From: Campylobacter sp. W0018
GTDB taxonomy: Bacteria > Campylobacterota > Campylobacteria > Campylobacterales > Campylobacteraceae
Assembly (NCBI GenBank): GCA_020135845.1
Contig: JACHTQ010000010.1
Span: forward strand, 1 to 51,653
Direction: 5' to 3'
Length of the DNA stretch: 51,653 bases
Shown here piece after piece: positions 27,370 through 36,813 of the stretch. Made by a program: the position numbers and the translations under genes. The stretch's first letter is position 1. Each line of letters starts with the position of its first letter. Under the pieces are notes generated by a model that was not told the origin of the DNA, searched no databases, and saw nothing but the letters and a program-made list of their open reading frames with translations.

Positions 27370-29415
27370 ATGTCTAAAAAACAAAATAAACTTATCACAA
27401 AAGAAATTTTAAGCACAGCGATTAAAGGAGCATTTTTTAAATTTGATCCGCGTTTTATGATCAAAAATCCTACTATGTTTATGGTAGAAATTGGCTTTGT
27501 TATTACGCTTATTTTAAGTTTTTTCCCTAGTTTATTTGGGGGCGATCACCAAGAAAGAATTTATAATATTTTAATCACTTTAGTTCTTTTTATTACTTTA
27601 TTGTTTGCAAATTTTGCAGAGAGTATAGCCGAGGGTAGAGGCAAGGCGCAAGCAGCCACTTTAAAGCAAAGTAAAAAAGACTTTAAAGCAAGAGTGATTA
27701 AAAACGATGGTAGTGAAGAAATGCTAAGCGCTAGCAAATTAAAAATCGGAGATGTTGTTTTAGTTAAAGCAGGAGAACTTATACCTAATGATGGAGAGAT
27801 TATTGAAGGAGCAGCCAGCGTTGATGAGTCAGCGATTACTGGAGAAAGTGCACCTGTGATGCGTGAAGCAGGGGGTGATTTTTCTTCTGTAACCGGAGGG
27901 ACGACAGTTTTAACAGATTTTTTAAAAATTAAAATTTTAGTAGGTGCTGGAGAAAGTTTTTTAGATAAAATGATCAATTTGGTTGAAGGAGCCGCACGTC
28001 AAAAGACACCCAATGAAATTGCATTAAATATTCTTTTAATTGTCCTTAGTCTAAGTTTTTTAATCGTCGTAGTTAGTTTATATCCTTTTGTGCAATTTTT
28101 AAATGTTAATTTGCCTATTTCTTGGCTAGTTGCTTTGCTTGTATGTTTGATTCCTACTACTATTGGAGGGCTTCTTTCGGCCATAGGTATAGCAGGAATG
28201 GATAGAGTAACTCGTTTTAATGTGATAGCGCTTTCTGGAAAAGCAGTGGAAAATTGTGGCGATGTTGATACTATGATCTTAGATAAAACAGGTACGATCA
28301 CTTTTGGAAATCGTTTGGCTAATGAATTTTATGAAGCTCAAGGAGTGGATAGGGATCGATTAATCCATGCTTGTTTATTATCTTCTTTAAAAGATGAAAC
28401 GCCAGAAGGAAAAAGTATTGTTGCGTTAGCAAGTAAAATGGGATATCAACGCGATCAAGAAGAAATTCAAGAAGTGATCGAATTTAGTGCTCAAAATAGA
28501 ATGAGTGGAGTTAATTTAAAAGATGGTACTCAAATTCGCAAAGGGGCTTTTGATACGATTAGGGTCTATATTGATGAAATGGATGGAGAAATTCCAAGTG
28601 ATTTGGAAGCAAAAGTCATGCAAATTTCAAATCTAGGTGGAACCCCTTTAGTAGTGAATCAAGATAAGGAAATTTTGGGAGTGATTTATCTAAAAGATAC
28701 TGTAAAGCCAGGCCTTAAAGAACGATTTACAAAATTAAGAAAAATGGGCATCAAAACCCTTATGTGTACGGGAGATAACCCATTAACAGCAGCTACAATA
28801 GCCAAAGAAGCCGGACTTGATGGTTTTATAGCAGAATGTAAACCAGAAGATAAAATAGAAGCTATAAAAAAAGAACAAGCTGAGGGTAAAATTGTCGCAA
28901 TGACAGGAGATGGTACTAATGATGCTCCAGCACTCGCACAAGCTGATGTTGGCATAGCGATGAATTCAGGAACCGCAGCTGCTAAAGAAGCAGCTAATAT
29001 GATTGATCTTGACTCTAACCCTACAAAAATTTTAGAAATTGTTGAAATAGGCAAAGGTTTGTTGATCACTAGAGGAAGTTTGACAACCTTTAGTATGGCT
29101 AATGACATTGCTAAATATTTTGCTATTTTACCAGCTATGTTTAGCGTGGTTTTGCCACAGATGCAAATTTTAAATATTATGCATTTAGCAACCCCTCAAA
29201 GTGCTATTTTATCAGCATTGATTTTTAATGCTGTGATTATTCCTTTGCTTATACCTATTGCTATGCGTGGTGTTAAATTTAGACCTATGAAAAGTGAAAT
29301 GCTGCTTTTAAGAAATTTAGGGATTTATGGAATTGGAGGAGTGATCGCTCCTTTTATTGGTATTAAAATTATCGATATCCCTACGGCTTGGCTACTTCGA
29401 ATTTTAGGAGTTTGA
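27370..29415 (+). CDS. kdpB: KdpB, ATPase subunit of the potassium pump
   Basis: This P-type ATPase energises K+ import. The actuator TGES is in AITGESAPV, the phosphorylation site is [11 protein letters not shown] (about residue 304), and the hinge is [18 protein letters not shown]. Seven membrane segments are seen. I use ATG 27370 after AAGGAGAG; a longer in-frame reading from 27325 would run into kdpA. Length is 681 aa against 682 in E. coli. Confidence 0.97.
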   Translation: MSKKQNKLITKEILSTAIKGAFFKFDPRFMIKNPTMFMVEIGFVITLILSFFPSLFGGDHQERIYNILITLVLFITLLFANFAESIAEGRGKAQAATLKQSKKDFKARVIKNDGSEEMLSASKLKIGDVVLVKAGELIPNDGEIIEGAASVDESAITGESAPVMREAGGDFSSVTGGTTVLTDFLKIKILVGAGESFLDKMINLVEGAARQKTPNEIALNILLIVLSLSFLIVVVSLYPFVQFLNVNLPISWLVALLVCLIPTTIGGLLSAIGIAGMDRVTRFNVIALSGKAVENCGDVDTMILDKTGTITFGNRLANEFYEAQGVDRDRLIHACLLSSLKDETPEGKSIVALASKMGYQRDQEEIQEVIEFSAQNRMSGVNLKDGTQIRKGAFDTIRVYIDEMDGEIPSDLEAKVMQISNLGGTPLVVNQDKEILGVIYLKDTVKPGLKERFTKLRKMGIKTLMCTGDNPLTAATIAKEAGLDGFIAECKPEDKIEAIKKEQAEGKIVAMTGDGTNDAPALAQADVGIAMNSGTAAAKEAANMIDLDSNPTKILEIVEIGKGLLITRGSLTTFSMANDIAKYFAILPAMFSVVLPQMQILNIMHLATPQSAILSALIFNAVIIPLLIPIAMRGVKFRPMKSEMLLLRNLGIYGIGGVIAPFIGIKIIDIPTAWLLRILGV

Positions 29416-29417
29416 TT

Positions 29418-30059
29418 ATGGTTAGAACTTTGCTTAGTTTTTTTATCTTTATGCTTGTTTTGTGTTGTGCTATTTATCCTTTTGTATTAAATGAGGCAGC
29501 TAGATTTATTTTTCCTTATGAGGCGAGCGGAAGTTTAATCGATGAAAATGGACAAGCTACACTCGATGTAAATAAGGCGGTCGGATCAGAGCTTTTAGGT
29601 CAAGCTTTTAATGAGCCTTATTTTTTACATGGAAGAAGTTCAGCTGTAAATTATAATATAAGCGATACTAATCAAAGCAGTGTTAATTCAGGTGGTTCTA
29701 ATTACGCTATGTCTAATCCTGCATTAAAAGAACGCATGATAAAGGATTTAAATCAATTTTTAAAACAAAATCCAAATGTTTCAAAAAAGGAAATTCCAAT
29801 TGATTTATTAAGTGCTTCAGCTTCAGGACTTGATCCACATATTAGCAAACAAGCAGCATGGATACAAATTCCTCGTATAGTCAAATTTTCAAAATTAAGT
29901 AGAAATCAAGTAGAGAAAATCATCAATAATAACACACAAGATAAATTTTTAGGTATTTTTGGCGAGATGAAAGTTAATGTTTTAAAAGTGAATATAGCTA
30001 TAAATAAGGCCATGAAAAAGAGTAAAAATGCAACGACAAACGCCCGAACAAATTCTTAA
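29418..30059 (+). CDS. kdpC: KdpC, assembly/affinity subunit
   Basis: One N-terminal membrane helix (about 6-26) anchors a periplasmic domain with the family blocks GSELLGQAF, FHGRSSA-like (FLHGRSSAVNYN) and SASGLDPHIS. It stabilises KdpA-KdpB and raises K+ affinity. The start is ATG 29418 preceded by AGGAG. The 213-aa length is longer than E. coli (190), because a Lys/Asn-rich tail runs 32 bases into kdpD. The gene is complete. Confidence 0.95.
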   Translation: MVRTLLSFFIFMLVLCCAIYPFVLNEAARFIFPYEASGSLIDENGQATLDVNKAVGSELLGQAFNEPYFLHGRSSAVNYNISDTNQSSVNSGGSNYAMSNPALKERMIKDLNQFLKQNPNVSKKEIPIDLLSASASGLDPHISKQAAWIQIPRIVKFSKLSRNQVEKIINNNTQDKFLGIFGEMKVNVLKVNIAINKAMKKSKNATTNARTNS

Positions 30060-31959
30060 AAAATTTGAAGTAAAAGCTAAAGAAGAAGAAAAAAATAAAT
30101 TTGCTAAATTAAAAATATTTTTAGGCTATGCAGCAGGATCTGGCAAAACCTATGCTATGTTAAGTGAGGCTAGAAATTTATTGCAAAATGGAGTCGATGT
30201 GGTTTTGGGCTACATAGAGCCACACGATAGACCTGAAACTATGAGTTTGACTGAAGGTTTTGAAAGCATCGAAAATCTTGAAATTTCTTATAAAAATATC
30301 ACCTTAAAAGAATTTGATCTGGACGCCACTTTAAAAAGAAAACCGGCTTTAGTTTTGGTTGATGAATTAGCACACACGAATGCAAAAGGTCTTAGAAATG
30401 AAAAGCGTTTTCAAGATATAGAAGAATTATTAAAAGCGGGTATTGATGTTTATACCACTTTAAATATTCAGCATTTAGAAAGTTTAAATGATTTGGTGGC
30501 AAATATCAGTAAAATAGAAGTTAAAGAAAGAATTCCTGATCGTATTTTTGATGAAGCTGATCAAGTAGAACTTGTAGATATTGAGCCTAATAAACTTTTA
30601 AAAAGGATGCAAGAAGGTAAAATTTATAAAGAAAAACAGGCTAAATTGGCTTTAGAAAATTTTTTCAGACAAGAAAGATTGGTAGCCTTAAGGGAAATTG
30701 CTTTAAGAAGACTTGCATCAAGGGTCAATTTAAGGGCAAATGAGCAAAGGCTTATTAATGATGACTTAACTTATCATACTGGAGAGCATATTTTAGTTTG
30801 TATCAATGAAAGCAATGCTAAAGTTATCAGATCAGCTGCAAGACTTGCAAGTGCTTTTCATGCAAAATTAAGCGCCATTTGTATAAAAAATTCTAACCTT
30901 GAAGAGGATAAATCATTAAAAGAAAATTTAGAACTTGCAAAGAGTTTTGATGCTGAGATTATTAGCGTTTATGATGAAGATGTAGCGGGCCAAATTGCTG
31001 AATATTCTAGTATTAGCAATGTTTCTAAAATAGTTTTAGGCAAAAATAAAAATAAGAAAAAATTTAAAGAAGAAATTTTTGAAGCTGTAGCAAAGAAAAG
31101 TCCAAATATTGACTTATATCTAGTCAATGAAAGCGAAATTAAAATGCCAAAAATGACGAGAAAAAAAGGTTTTAATTTTTTAAATTTTATTATGATTAAT
31201 ACTATATTATTATTAGCAATTATTATCGCTTTTATATTCCATCAATTTGACACTCAACCTAGCAATATAGTGATGGTTTTTATTTTGGCTGTTTTTAGCT
31301 CTTCTTTTATATCGGATAATAAATTTTATGCTTTGTATTCTTCTTTAATCAGTGTGCTGTTTTATAATTTTTTCTTCTTAAAACCTTTTTTTAGTTTTAA
31401 AATTCACGATAGCGCAAATATAATTACGTTTGCGACTATGTTTATTGTTGGTTTTTTAACTTCTGTTTTTACAAGAAGATTAAAACTTCAATCCAAAGAA
31501 TTAGCAAAAAGATCTTATAGAACAGCGATTTTGCTTGAAAATAGTGAAAAATTAGCTAGAGTAAAAAGCAAACAAGAACTTTGGGAACAACTTGGCAATC
31601 AAGCTTTGAAATTATTAAATTTACCTATAATTATTTATCCTATGAGTAAAAATAATATTTTATCTAAGCCTTTATTATTTTTTAATAACGATAAGCAAAT
31701 ACTTAAAAATTGTTTCAGTGCTGATGAAATTGCTATCGCTCAATGGGTGGCTACAAATCGTGAAAGAGCAGGACTTTGTACCAATACCTTGCCAAATGCT
31801 AATGCGATGTATTTGCCTATAGAAGATGGAGAAAAAACAAAAGGGGTTATTGGTATAGTTTTAAAAGAAAAGCGTCCTTTGCAAGATTTTCAATATGAAA
31901 TTTTAAACGCTTTGATTAATGAAGTTGGAGTGAGAACAAGGGATATATTTTTGTTATAA
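30028..31959 (+). CDS. kdpD: KdpD lacking the histidine-kinase module
   Basis: The N-terminal KdpD sensor domain (about 24-235) has Walker [10 protein letters not shown] (33-41) and [11 protein letters not shown] (108-118). It is followed by a universal-stress-protein-like domain (about 250-370), a four-helix DUF4118 membrane region (about 395-490) and a GAF-like domain to the end at 643. The dimerisation/phospho-His and HATPase domains of full KdpD (about 890 aa) are absent, and no kdpE follows: uvrB converges at once. It cannot phosphorylate a regulator by the usual route. It starts inside kdpC. Confidence 0.93.
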   Translation: MQRQTPEQILKKFEVKAKEEEKNKFAKLKIFLGYAAGSGKTYAMLSEARNLLQNGVDVVLGYIEPHDRPETMSLTEGFESIENLEISYKNITLKEFDLDATLKRKPALVLVDELAHTNAKGLRNEKRFQDIEELLKAGIDVYTTLNIQHLESLNDLVANISKIEVKERIPDRIFDEADQVELVDIEPNKLLKRMQEGKIYKEKQAKLALENFFRQERLVALREIALRRLASRVNLRANEQRLINDDLTYHTGEHILVCINESNAKVIRSAARLASAFHAKLSAICIKNSNLEEDKSLKENLELAKSFDAEIISVYDEDVAGQIAEYSSISNVSKIVLGKNKNKKKFKEEIFEAVAKKSPNIDLYLVNESEIKMPKMTRKKGFNFLNFIMINTILLLAIIIAFIFHQFDTQPSNIVMVFILAVFSSSFISDNKFYALYSSLISVLFYNFFFLKPFFSFKIHDSANIITFATMFIVGFLTSVFTRRLKLQSKELAKRSYRTAILLENSEKLARVKSKQELWEQLGNQALKLLNLPIIIYPMSKNNILSKPLLFFNNDKQILKNCFSADEIAIAQWVATNRERAGLCTNTLPNANAMYLPIEDGEKTKGVIGIVLKEKRPLQDFQYEILNALINEVGVRTRDIFLL

Positions 31960-33927
31960 ATTTTTCATTTTATTGATCTCATCCCTTATAGCTGCTGCTT
32001 TTTCAAATTCAAGAGCTTTTGCTGCTTCTAGCATTTGTTTTCGAAGTTCTTTAATAAGCTTAGCTCTTTCACTAGCAGGCATTTTTTCAAGTTTTTTACC
32101 TTTTCGATAAATTTCTCCTAAATCTTCCTCATTTTTTAAACTTTCTTCTATGTGACGTTTAACTGAGGTTGGAGTAATATTGTGTTTTTTATTGTAAGCT
32201 TCTTGAAGTTTGCGACGTTCGTTAGTTGTGTTCATGGCTTCTTGCATGGATTTTGTAATTTTTTTACAAAAAAGCAATACTTTTCCATTGACATTTCTTG
32301 CAGCCCTTCCCATAGTCTGTATAAGACTTGTTGTGCTTCTTAAAAATCCTTCTTTATCAGCATCCATAATAGCAATGAGTGAAACCTCAGGTAAATCAAG
32401 CCCTTCTCTAAGCAAATTGATACCAATTAACATATCAAAAGCACCACTTCTAAGATTTCTAATGATTTCATTGCGTTCTATCGCATCAATATCTGAATGC
32501 ATGTATTTTACTTTAATGCCAAGCTCTAAATAATACCTTGTAAGCTCTTCAGCTAATTTTTTAGTCAGCACTGTAACTAAGACACGTTCGTTTTTATTGA
32601 TTACTTTTTTAGCTTCATCAAATAAAATTTCAACTTGATTGTCGCTGTCTTTTAATTCTATGAGTGGATCGAGTAAACCCGTTGGACGCATAATTTGATG
32701 GAAAATATTTTCTTTGCTTAATTCAAGTTCTAGAGGTGCTGGAGTGGCTGAAACAAAAAGAAATTGACAATTTTTATGGATAAATTCATCAAACATTAAA
32801 GGACGGTTATCAAGAGCTGAAGGTAGGCGAAAGCCATAATCTACTAAAGTTTGTTTTCTGCTTCTATCTCCAGCAAACATTCCGCGAAATTGAGGTAATG
32901 AAACATGACTTTCATCAACGATGACAAGAAATTTTCTATCTTTGATAGCAAAATAATCAAATAGAGTGTAGGGTGTATCTCCAGCTTTTAATCCCGTTAA
33001 ATGTCTAGCATAATTTTCTACACCTTTGCACATACCTGTGCTCGTAAGCATTTCAAGATCAAATTCAACACGTTGTTTTAAACGTTGATGTTCTACGAGT
33101 TTATTTTCTAATTCAAATTGGGCTAAGCGTTCATTTAATTCTTGCTTAATATCTTTAATAGCTTGCTTTAAGCGCGTTTCGCCGACGCTAAATTGACTTG
33201 TAGGGTATAAAATAAAGCGTTTTAAATCTTTGCCTTTTTTATTTTCTAAAACATTATAATGATACATGCTATCAAGTTCATCACCAAAGAATTCAAGCCT
33301 TACTACTTCATCCTCATAATAAGCAGGATAAATATCTATAGTATCACCTTGCACACGAAAATCTGCACGATCAAAAAAATTATCATTTCTTTTATAACCC
33401 ATATCTACAAGTTTTTTAAGAAGTTCTTTTTGTGAAATTTGCATACCAAGTTCAAAAATTAAAACCATTCCAATGTATTCATTTGGATTTCCAAGTCCAT
33501 AATTAGCTGAAACACTTGCAATACACACAATATCTTCGTAGCTTAAAAGTGAAGCTGTAGCACTTAGTCTTAATCTTTCTAGGTCTTCATTTGTGGAACT
33601 ATCTTTTTCTATAAAGACATCAGTACGTGGAATGTAAGCTTCTGGTTGATAATAATCATAATAAGAGATAAAATACTCCACATGGTTTTTAGAAAAAAAG
33701 CCTTTAAATTCGCTATAAAGTTGAGCACACAAGCTTTTATTATGACTCATAATAAGAGTTGGCATTTGAAGTTCTTTGACGACATTAGCCATGGTAAAAG
33801 TTTTTCCGCTACCTGTAACCCCTAATAAAGTTTGATATTTATTACCTTTTTTAATACTTTTTACTATGCCTTCTATGGCTTGTTTTTGATCAGGACTTGG
33901 TTTAAATTCACTTGTAAGTTCTAGCAT
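31954..33927 (-). CDS. uvrB: Excinuclease ABC subunit B
   Basis: This is the damage-verifying helicase-like subunit of UvrABC nucleotide excision repair. Walker A GVTGSGKT is near residue 39, the beta-hairpin near [12 protein letters not shown] (about 90-110), the DESH box (IVDESHVSL) near 337, helicase motifs to about 600, and a C-terminal UVR motif ([19 protein letters not shown], about 630-650) binds UvrC. Length is 657 aa. Its end overlaps that of kdpD by six bases, tail to tail. Confidence 0.97.
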   Translation of the reverse strand: MLELTSEFKPSPDQKQAIEGIVKSIKKGNKYQTLLGVTGSGKTFTMANVVKELQMPTLIMSHNKSLCAQLYSEFKGFFSKNHVEYFISYYDYYQPEAYIPRTDVFIEKDSSTNEDLERLRLSATASLLSYEDIVCIASVSANYGLGNPNEYIGMVLIFELGMQISQKELLKKLVDMGYKRNDNFFDRADFRVQGDTIDIYPAYYEDEVVRLEFFGDELDSMYHYNVLENKKGKDLKRFILYPTSQFSVGETRLKQAIKDIKQELNERLAQFELENKLVEHQRLKQRVEFDLEMLTSTGMCKGVENYARHLTGLKAGDTPYTLFDYFAIKDRKFLVIVDESHVSLPQFRGMFAGDRSRKQTLVDYGFRLPSALDNRPLMFDEFIHKNCQFLFVSATPAPLELELSKENIFHQIMRPTGLLDPLIELKDSDNQVEILFDEAKKVINKNERVLVTVLTKKLAEELTRYYLELGIKVKYMHSDIDAIERNEIIRNLRSGAFDMLIGINLLREGLDLPEVSLIAIMDADKEGFLRSTTSLIQTMGRAARNVNGKVLLFCKKITKSMQEAMNTTNERRKLQEAYNKKHNITPTSVKRHIEESLKNEEDLGEIYRKGKKLEKMPASERAKLIKELRKQMLEAAKALEFEKAAAIRDEINKMKNL

Positions 33928-34025
33928 AATTTCACTTTATTAAAATATTTTAAAATTAAAAATTTTAAAAGAAAATACTTTAATTAAAATTAATCTTTTT
34001 AAAAACATGAAAATTTATTTTTTTT

Positions 34026-34034
34026 TGCTACAAT
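34026..34034 (+). promoter_or_regulatory. Extended -10 upstream of the 34085-36813 operon
   Basis: TGCTACAAT following a T-run, about 50 bases before the first ATG. Confidence 0.6.
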
Positions 34035-34084
34035 TACATAAATATTTTCTATATTTAAATTTTCAATTAAAGAAGGCGAAAAAT

Positions 34085-34315
34085 ATGTTTGATGAAAAAA
34101 TTATTAATACTATGTCAGATAAAGTTAATGAGCTTATTGAAAAGTATAATGAAGTGTGCGAAGCAAATGAGAATTTAAGAAATGAACTTGTAAGCGTAAA
34201 GGCACAAAATGAGGCAAAAAGTAATCAAATTATGCGTCTTGAGGAAGAATTAAAATCTCGCAATATAGAAAGTGAGGACATTTACAAAAAAATCGAGGCT
34301 GTACTTGGCAAGTGA
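34085..34315 (+). CDS. Small coiled-coil protein (ZapB-like shape)
   Basis: This 76-aa protein is almost entirely one amphipathic coiled coil (heptads through NELIEKYNEVCEANENLRNELVSV to LEEELKSRN) with a short C-terminal helix IYKKIEAVLGK. I do not recognise a named family. Size and form resemble ZapB and the small coiled-coil proteins encoded beside zapA. I start at ATG 34085 with AAGAAGG upstream; the in-frame extension from 34007 would cover the promoter. It corresponds by position to Cj0681. Confidence 0.7.
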   Translation: MFDEKIINTMSDKVNELIEKYNEVCEANENLRNELVSVKAQNEAKSNQIMRLEEELKSRNIESEDIYKKIEAVLGK

Positions 34316-34550
34316 TAATTTAAAACAAGTAATTATCAATGTTTCTGCAAAAGATTTTATTGTTAAATGTAGTGAAGAATTCGCTAATGTTTTAGAGGAT
34401 GATATTGCTTTAATTTCTGGCGGAACTAAAAAAATTGAACTCAAGCGTTTTGTAGATGCTTTTGTAAAAAAAAGTTATGAAAATTATATTTTAGAAAGAG
34501 AACTTAAAAAACTTATAAAAGCTATTAATGAAGAACTCCCAGTCAAATGA
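34305..34550 (+). CDS. Small conserved protein, possibly ZapA-like
   Basis: A protein of about 81 aa begins with a short beta strand pair (KQVIINVSAKDFIVKCSEEFANVLEDD) and continues as a long helix (ELKRFVDAFVKKSYENYILERELKKLIKAI). That is loosely the ZapA plan, but this is a guess. TTG 34305, inside the previous gene and five bases after a GAGG site, is the likely start; GTG 34272 is an alternative with poor upstream sequence. It overlaps the pseudopilin gene by four bases. Confidence 0.6.
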   Translation: MASDNLKQVIINVSAKDFIVKCSEEFANVLEDDIALISGGTKKIELKRFVDAFVKKSYENYILERELKKLIKAINEELPVK

Positions 34551-34978
34551 AAAAAGCTTTTACTTTACTTGAGTTGGTTTTTGTCATTTTGATTTTAGGG
34601 ATACTTTCTAGTTTAGCCTTAAGCTTTTGGGGTAAAAGCAAAGAAGAGGCAAAAATTTTAAAATTAAAAATAGATTATGAAATGTTAAGTTCGGCTTTAT
34701 CGCTTATGCGAACCCAAGCTGAGCTTAAACAAATTGCTTTTATAGCCAATCTTGACAATGCTAAATTTAATACTCCAAGGGAAAAACTTTTTTATAATAC
34801 TAACGATTATTCTTTGCTTGATTCTCCTATTTATTCTGATTTTAAATCTTGGATGAAAATTGCATCCAATCAATATAGATTTTTCTTAAATTCAAAAGAA
34901 TATATTGATTTTACTTATGATTCTAAAGAAGGTATTTTAGAGTGCATCAATTCAAAATATTGTAAAGATTTACAATGA
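34547..34978 (+). CDS. Type II/IV pseudopilin-like protein
   Basis: The N-terminus, MKKAFTLLELVFVILILGIL, is a class III (prepilin) signal: short basic leader, cleavage expected before Phe5, Glu at +5 of the mature form, then a hydrophobic helix. The remaining 143-aa protein has a small, variable C-terminal domain ending with two Cys. In Campylobacter, pseudopilins serve the transformation (Cts) machine, so a DNA-uptake role is plausible. Its substrate peptidase is not in the window. It overlaps priA by four bases. Confidence 0.8.
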   Translation: MKKAFTLLELVFVILILGILSSLALSFWGKSKEEAKILKLKIDYEMLSSALSLMRTQAELKQIAFIANLDNAKFNTPREKLFYNTNDYSLLDSPIYSDFKSWMKIASNQYRFFLNSKEYIDFTYDSKEGILECINSKYCKDLQ

Positions 34979-36813
34979 GATATTATGAAGTGTCAGTCTT
35001 TGGACTGTATTTACAAAATTTAATTTTTCATAGTGAAGAGAAAATCCCTACCTTAAGCGAAGTAATTATAGATATAAAAATGAAAAAAAATCTTAGGGCT
35101 TTAGTGATTAAAGAATGTGAAAAGCCAGATTTTCAAACAAAGACTATTAAAGAGTTTACACCTTTTTCTTTAAGTAAATATCAATTTGAACTCGCGCAAT
35201 TTATTTCTTATTACTATGCGGCTAAAATGGGTTTTGTTTTAGGTTTTTTTTCAACAAGCAAAGAGTATAGTTGCAAAAAACTAGAAATTACCAAAGAGCC
35301 AAATTTGAGTTTAGGGCAAAAAAAAGCTTTAGACTTTTTAAACAATCAATCAAGTTCTTTGCTTTTTGCAGATACTGGGAGTGGTAAAACTGAAATTTAT
35401 ATTTCTTTGATTAAAGATTATTTAAAAAAAGGAAAGCAAGTTTTATTTTTGATGCCTGAAATTTCGCTTACTTCTCAAATGAAAAAACGTTTGCAAATGT
35501 ATTTTAAAGATAGTTTTTTTTTATGGCACTCTAAAGTTTCTAAAAAGAAAAAACAAGAATGTTTAGAAAGTTTCAATGAAGGCAAAGCTTTATTGATTGC
35601 TGGAGCTAGATCCGCGCTTTTTTTACCTTTTAGAAATTTGGGTTTAATTGTGGTAGATGAAGAGCATGATAATTCTTATAAAGCTTCAAATCAACCCTAT
35701 TTAAATGTTAGAGATTTAGCGCTTTTTTTAGGAGCTAAATTAAATATTAAAGTTGTTTTAGGATCTGCAACTCCTTCTTTGACGAGTTTTTATAAGCAAA
35801 AGGTATTCAGACTTAAAGGAACATTTTTTGAAAGCAAGAAGCATTTTTTATATGATGAAAATGAGTTATCATTAAGTTCTATGCTTTTAAATGAAATACA
35901 AGTGAGTTTAAATAAACAAAAGCAAGTGATTATTTTTTTACCTACGCGTGCTAATTTTCGTCAAATTTTTTGTAAAAATTGTGGAGAGACGATAAAGTGT
36001 CCATTTTGTTCTATTGCTATGAGTTTGCATAAAAATAGAAATTTGTTAAAGTGTCATTATTGTAATTTTACAAAAAATATCGACCAATCCTGCCCTTCTT
36101 GCAAAGGATTAATGTTAGAAGCTAGAAAGATGGGAACAGCTGAACTTAAAGAGCTTTTAGAATCAAAATTTACCCATACTAAAATAGCAAAGTTTGATAG
36201 CGATGAGATTACAAGCATTAAAAAGTTAAATCATATTTTAAAAGAATTTAATGATAAAAAAATTGATATACTTATAGGGACTTCCATGCTTGCTAAGGGA
36301 CATGATTATCACAATGTCGATTTGAGCGTGATTTTGGGTATTGATGAGTACTTATTTAGACCGAATTTTAGAGCGAGTGAAGAAACTTTAGCTCTAGCTA
36401 TGCAAGTCGCAGGTAGGGCAGGGCGCAAAGGAGAAGCTAGAGTGCTTTTGCAAACTAAAAATCGTGCTTTTTTTGAAAAATATATACAAAATTATGATGC
36501 TTTTTTGCAAGATGAGCTTGAAAATAGAAAAGGTTTATATCCTCCTTTTAAACGTCTTTTAAGATTAATTATAGAAGATAAGGATAAATTAAAAGCGCAA
36601 AATTTATGCGAGTATTTAGCTGAAAAATTAGCAACGATAAAAAATATAGAACTCATTGGATATGGGGTTTGCGGAATTGAAATGATTAATACAAAATACC
36701 GTTTTCATATTCTTATCCGCAGTGATTCTTATAAAGCTTTAATTGCTATAGAAGAATACGTTTTGCAATTTAAAAATGTCAATGCGGATATTGATCCTAT
36801 AGATTTTATGTAA
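34975..36813 (+). CDS. priA: Primosomal replication helicase PriA
   Basis: This 3'-5' superfamily 2 helicase reloads the replisome at stalled forks. Walker A ADTGSGKTE is near residue 132, DEEH near 223, and zinc-binding Cys pairs (CKNCGETIKCPFC ... CHYC ... CPSCKG) near 330-375. TSMLAKGHDY and QVAGRAGRKG are motifs V and VI. At 612 aa it is shorter than E. coli PriA (732), mainly through a reduced N-terminal DNA-binding region. It overlaps cipA by eight bases, tail to tail. Confidence 0.96.
   Translation: MRYYEVSVFGLYLQNLIFHSEEKIPTLSEVIIDIKMKKNLRALVIKECEKPDFQTKTIKEFTPFSLSKYQFELAQFISYYYAAKMGFVLGFFSTSKEYSCKKLEITKEPNLSLGQKKALDFLNNQSSSLLFADTGSGKTEIYISLIKDYLKKGKQVLFLMPEISLTSQMKKRLQMYFKDSFFLWHSKVSKKKKQECLESFNEGKALLIAGARSALFLPFRNLGLIVVDEEHDNSYKASNQPYLNVRDLALFLGAKLNIKVVLGSATPSLTSFYKQKVFRLKGTFFESKKHFLYDENELSLSSMLLNEIQVSLNKQKQVIIFLPTRANFRQIFCKNCGETIKCPFCSIAMSLHKNRNLLKCHYCNFTKNIDQSCPSCKGLMLEARKMGTAELKELLESKFTHTKIAKFDSDEITSIKKLNHILKEFNDKKIDILIGTSMLAKGHDYHNVDLSVILGIDEYLFRPNFRASEETLALAMQVAGRAGRKGEARVLLQTKNRAFFEKYIQNYDAFLQDELENRKGLYPPFKRLLRLIIEDKDKLKAQNLCEYLAEKLATIKNIELIGYGVCGIEMINTKYRFHILIRSDSYKALIAIEEYVLQFKNVNADIDPIDFM

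Noticed and set aside
27561..29108. Three minus-strand ORFs inside kdpB
   Set aside because: Shadows of a conserved P-type ATPase, Ser/Ala/Pro-rich as expected for reverse-frame reading.
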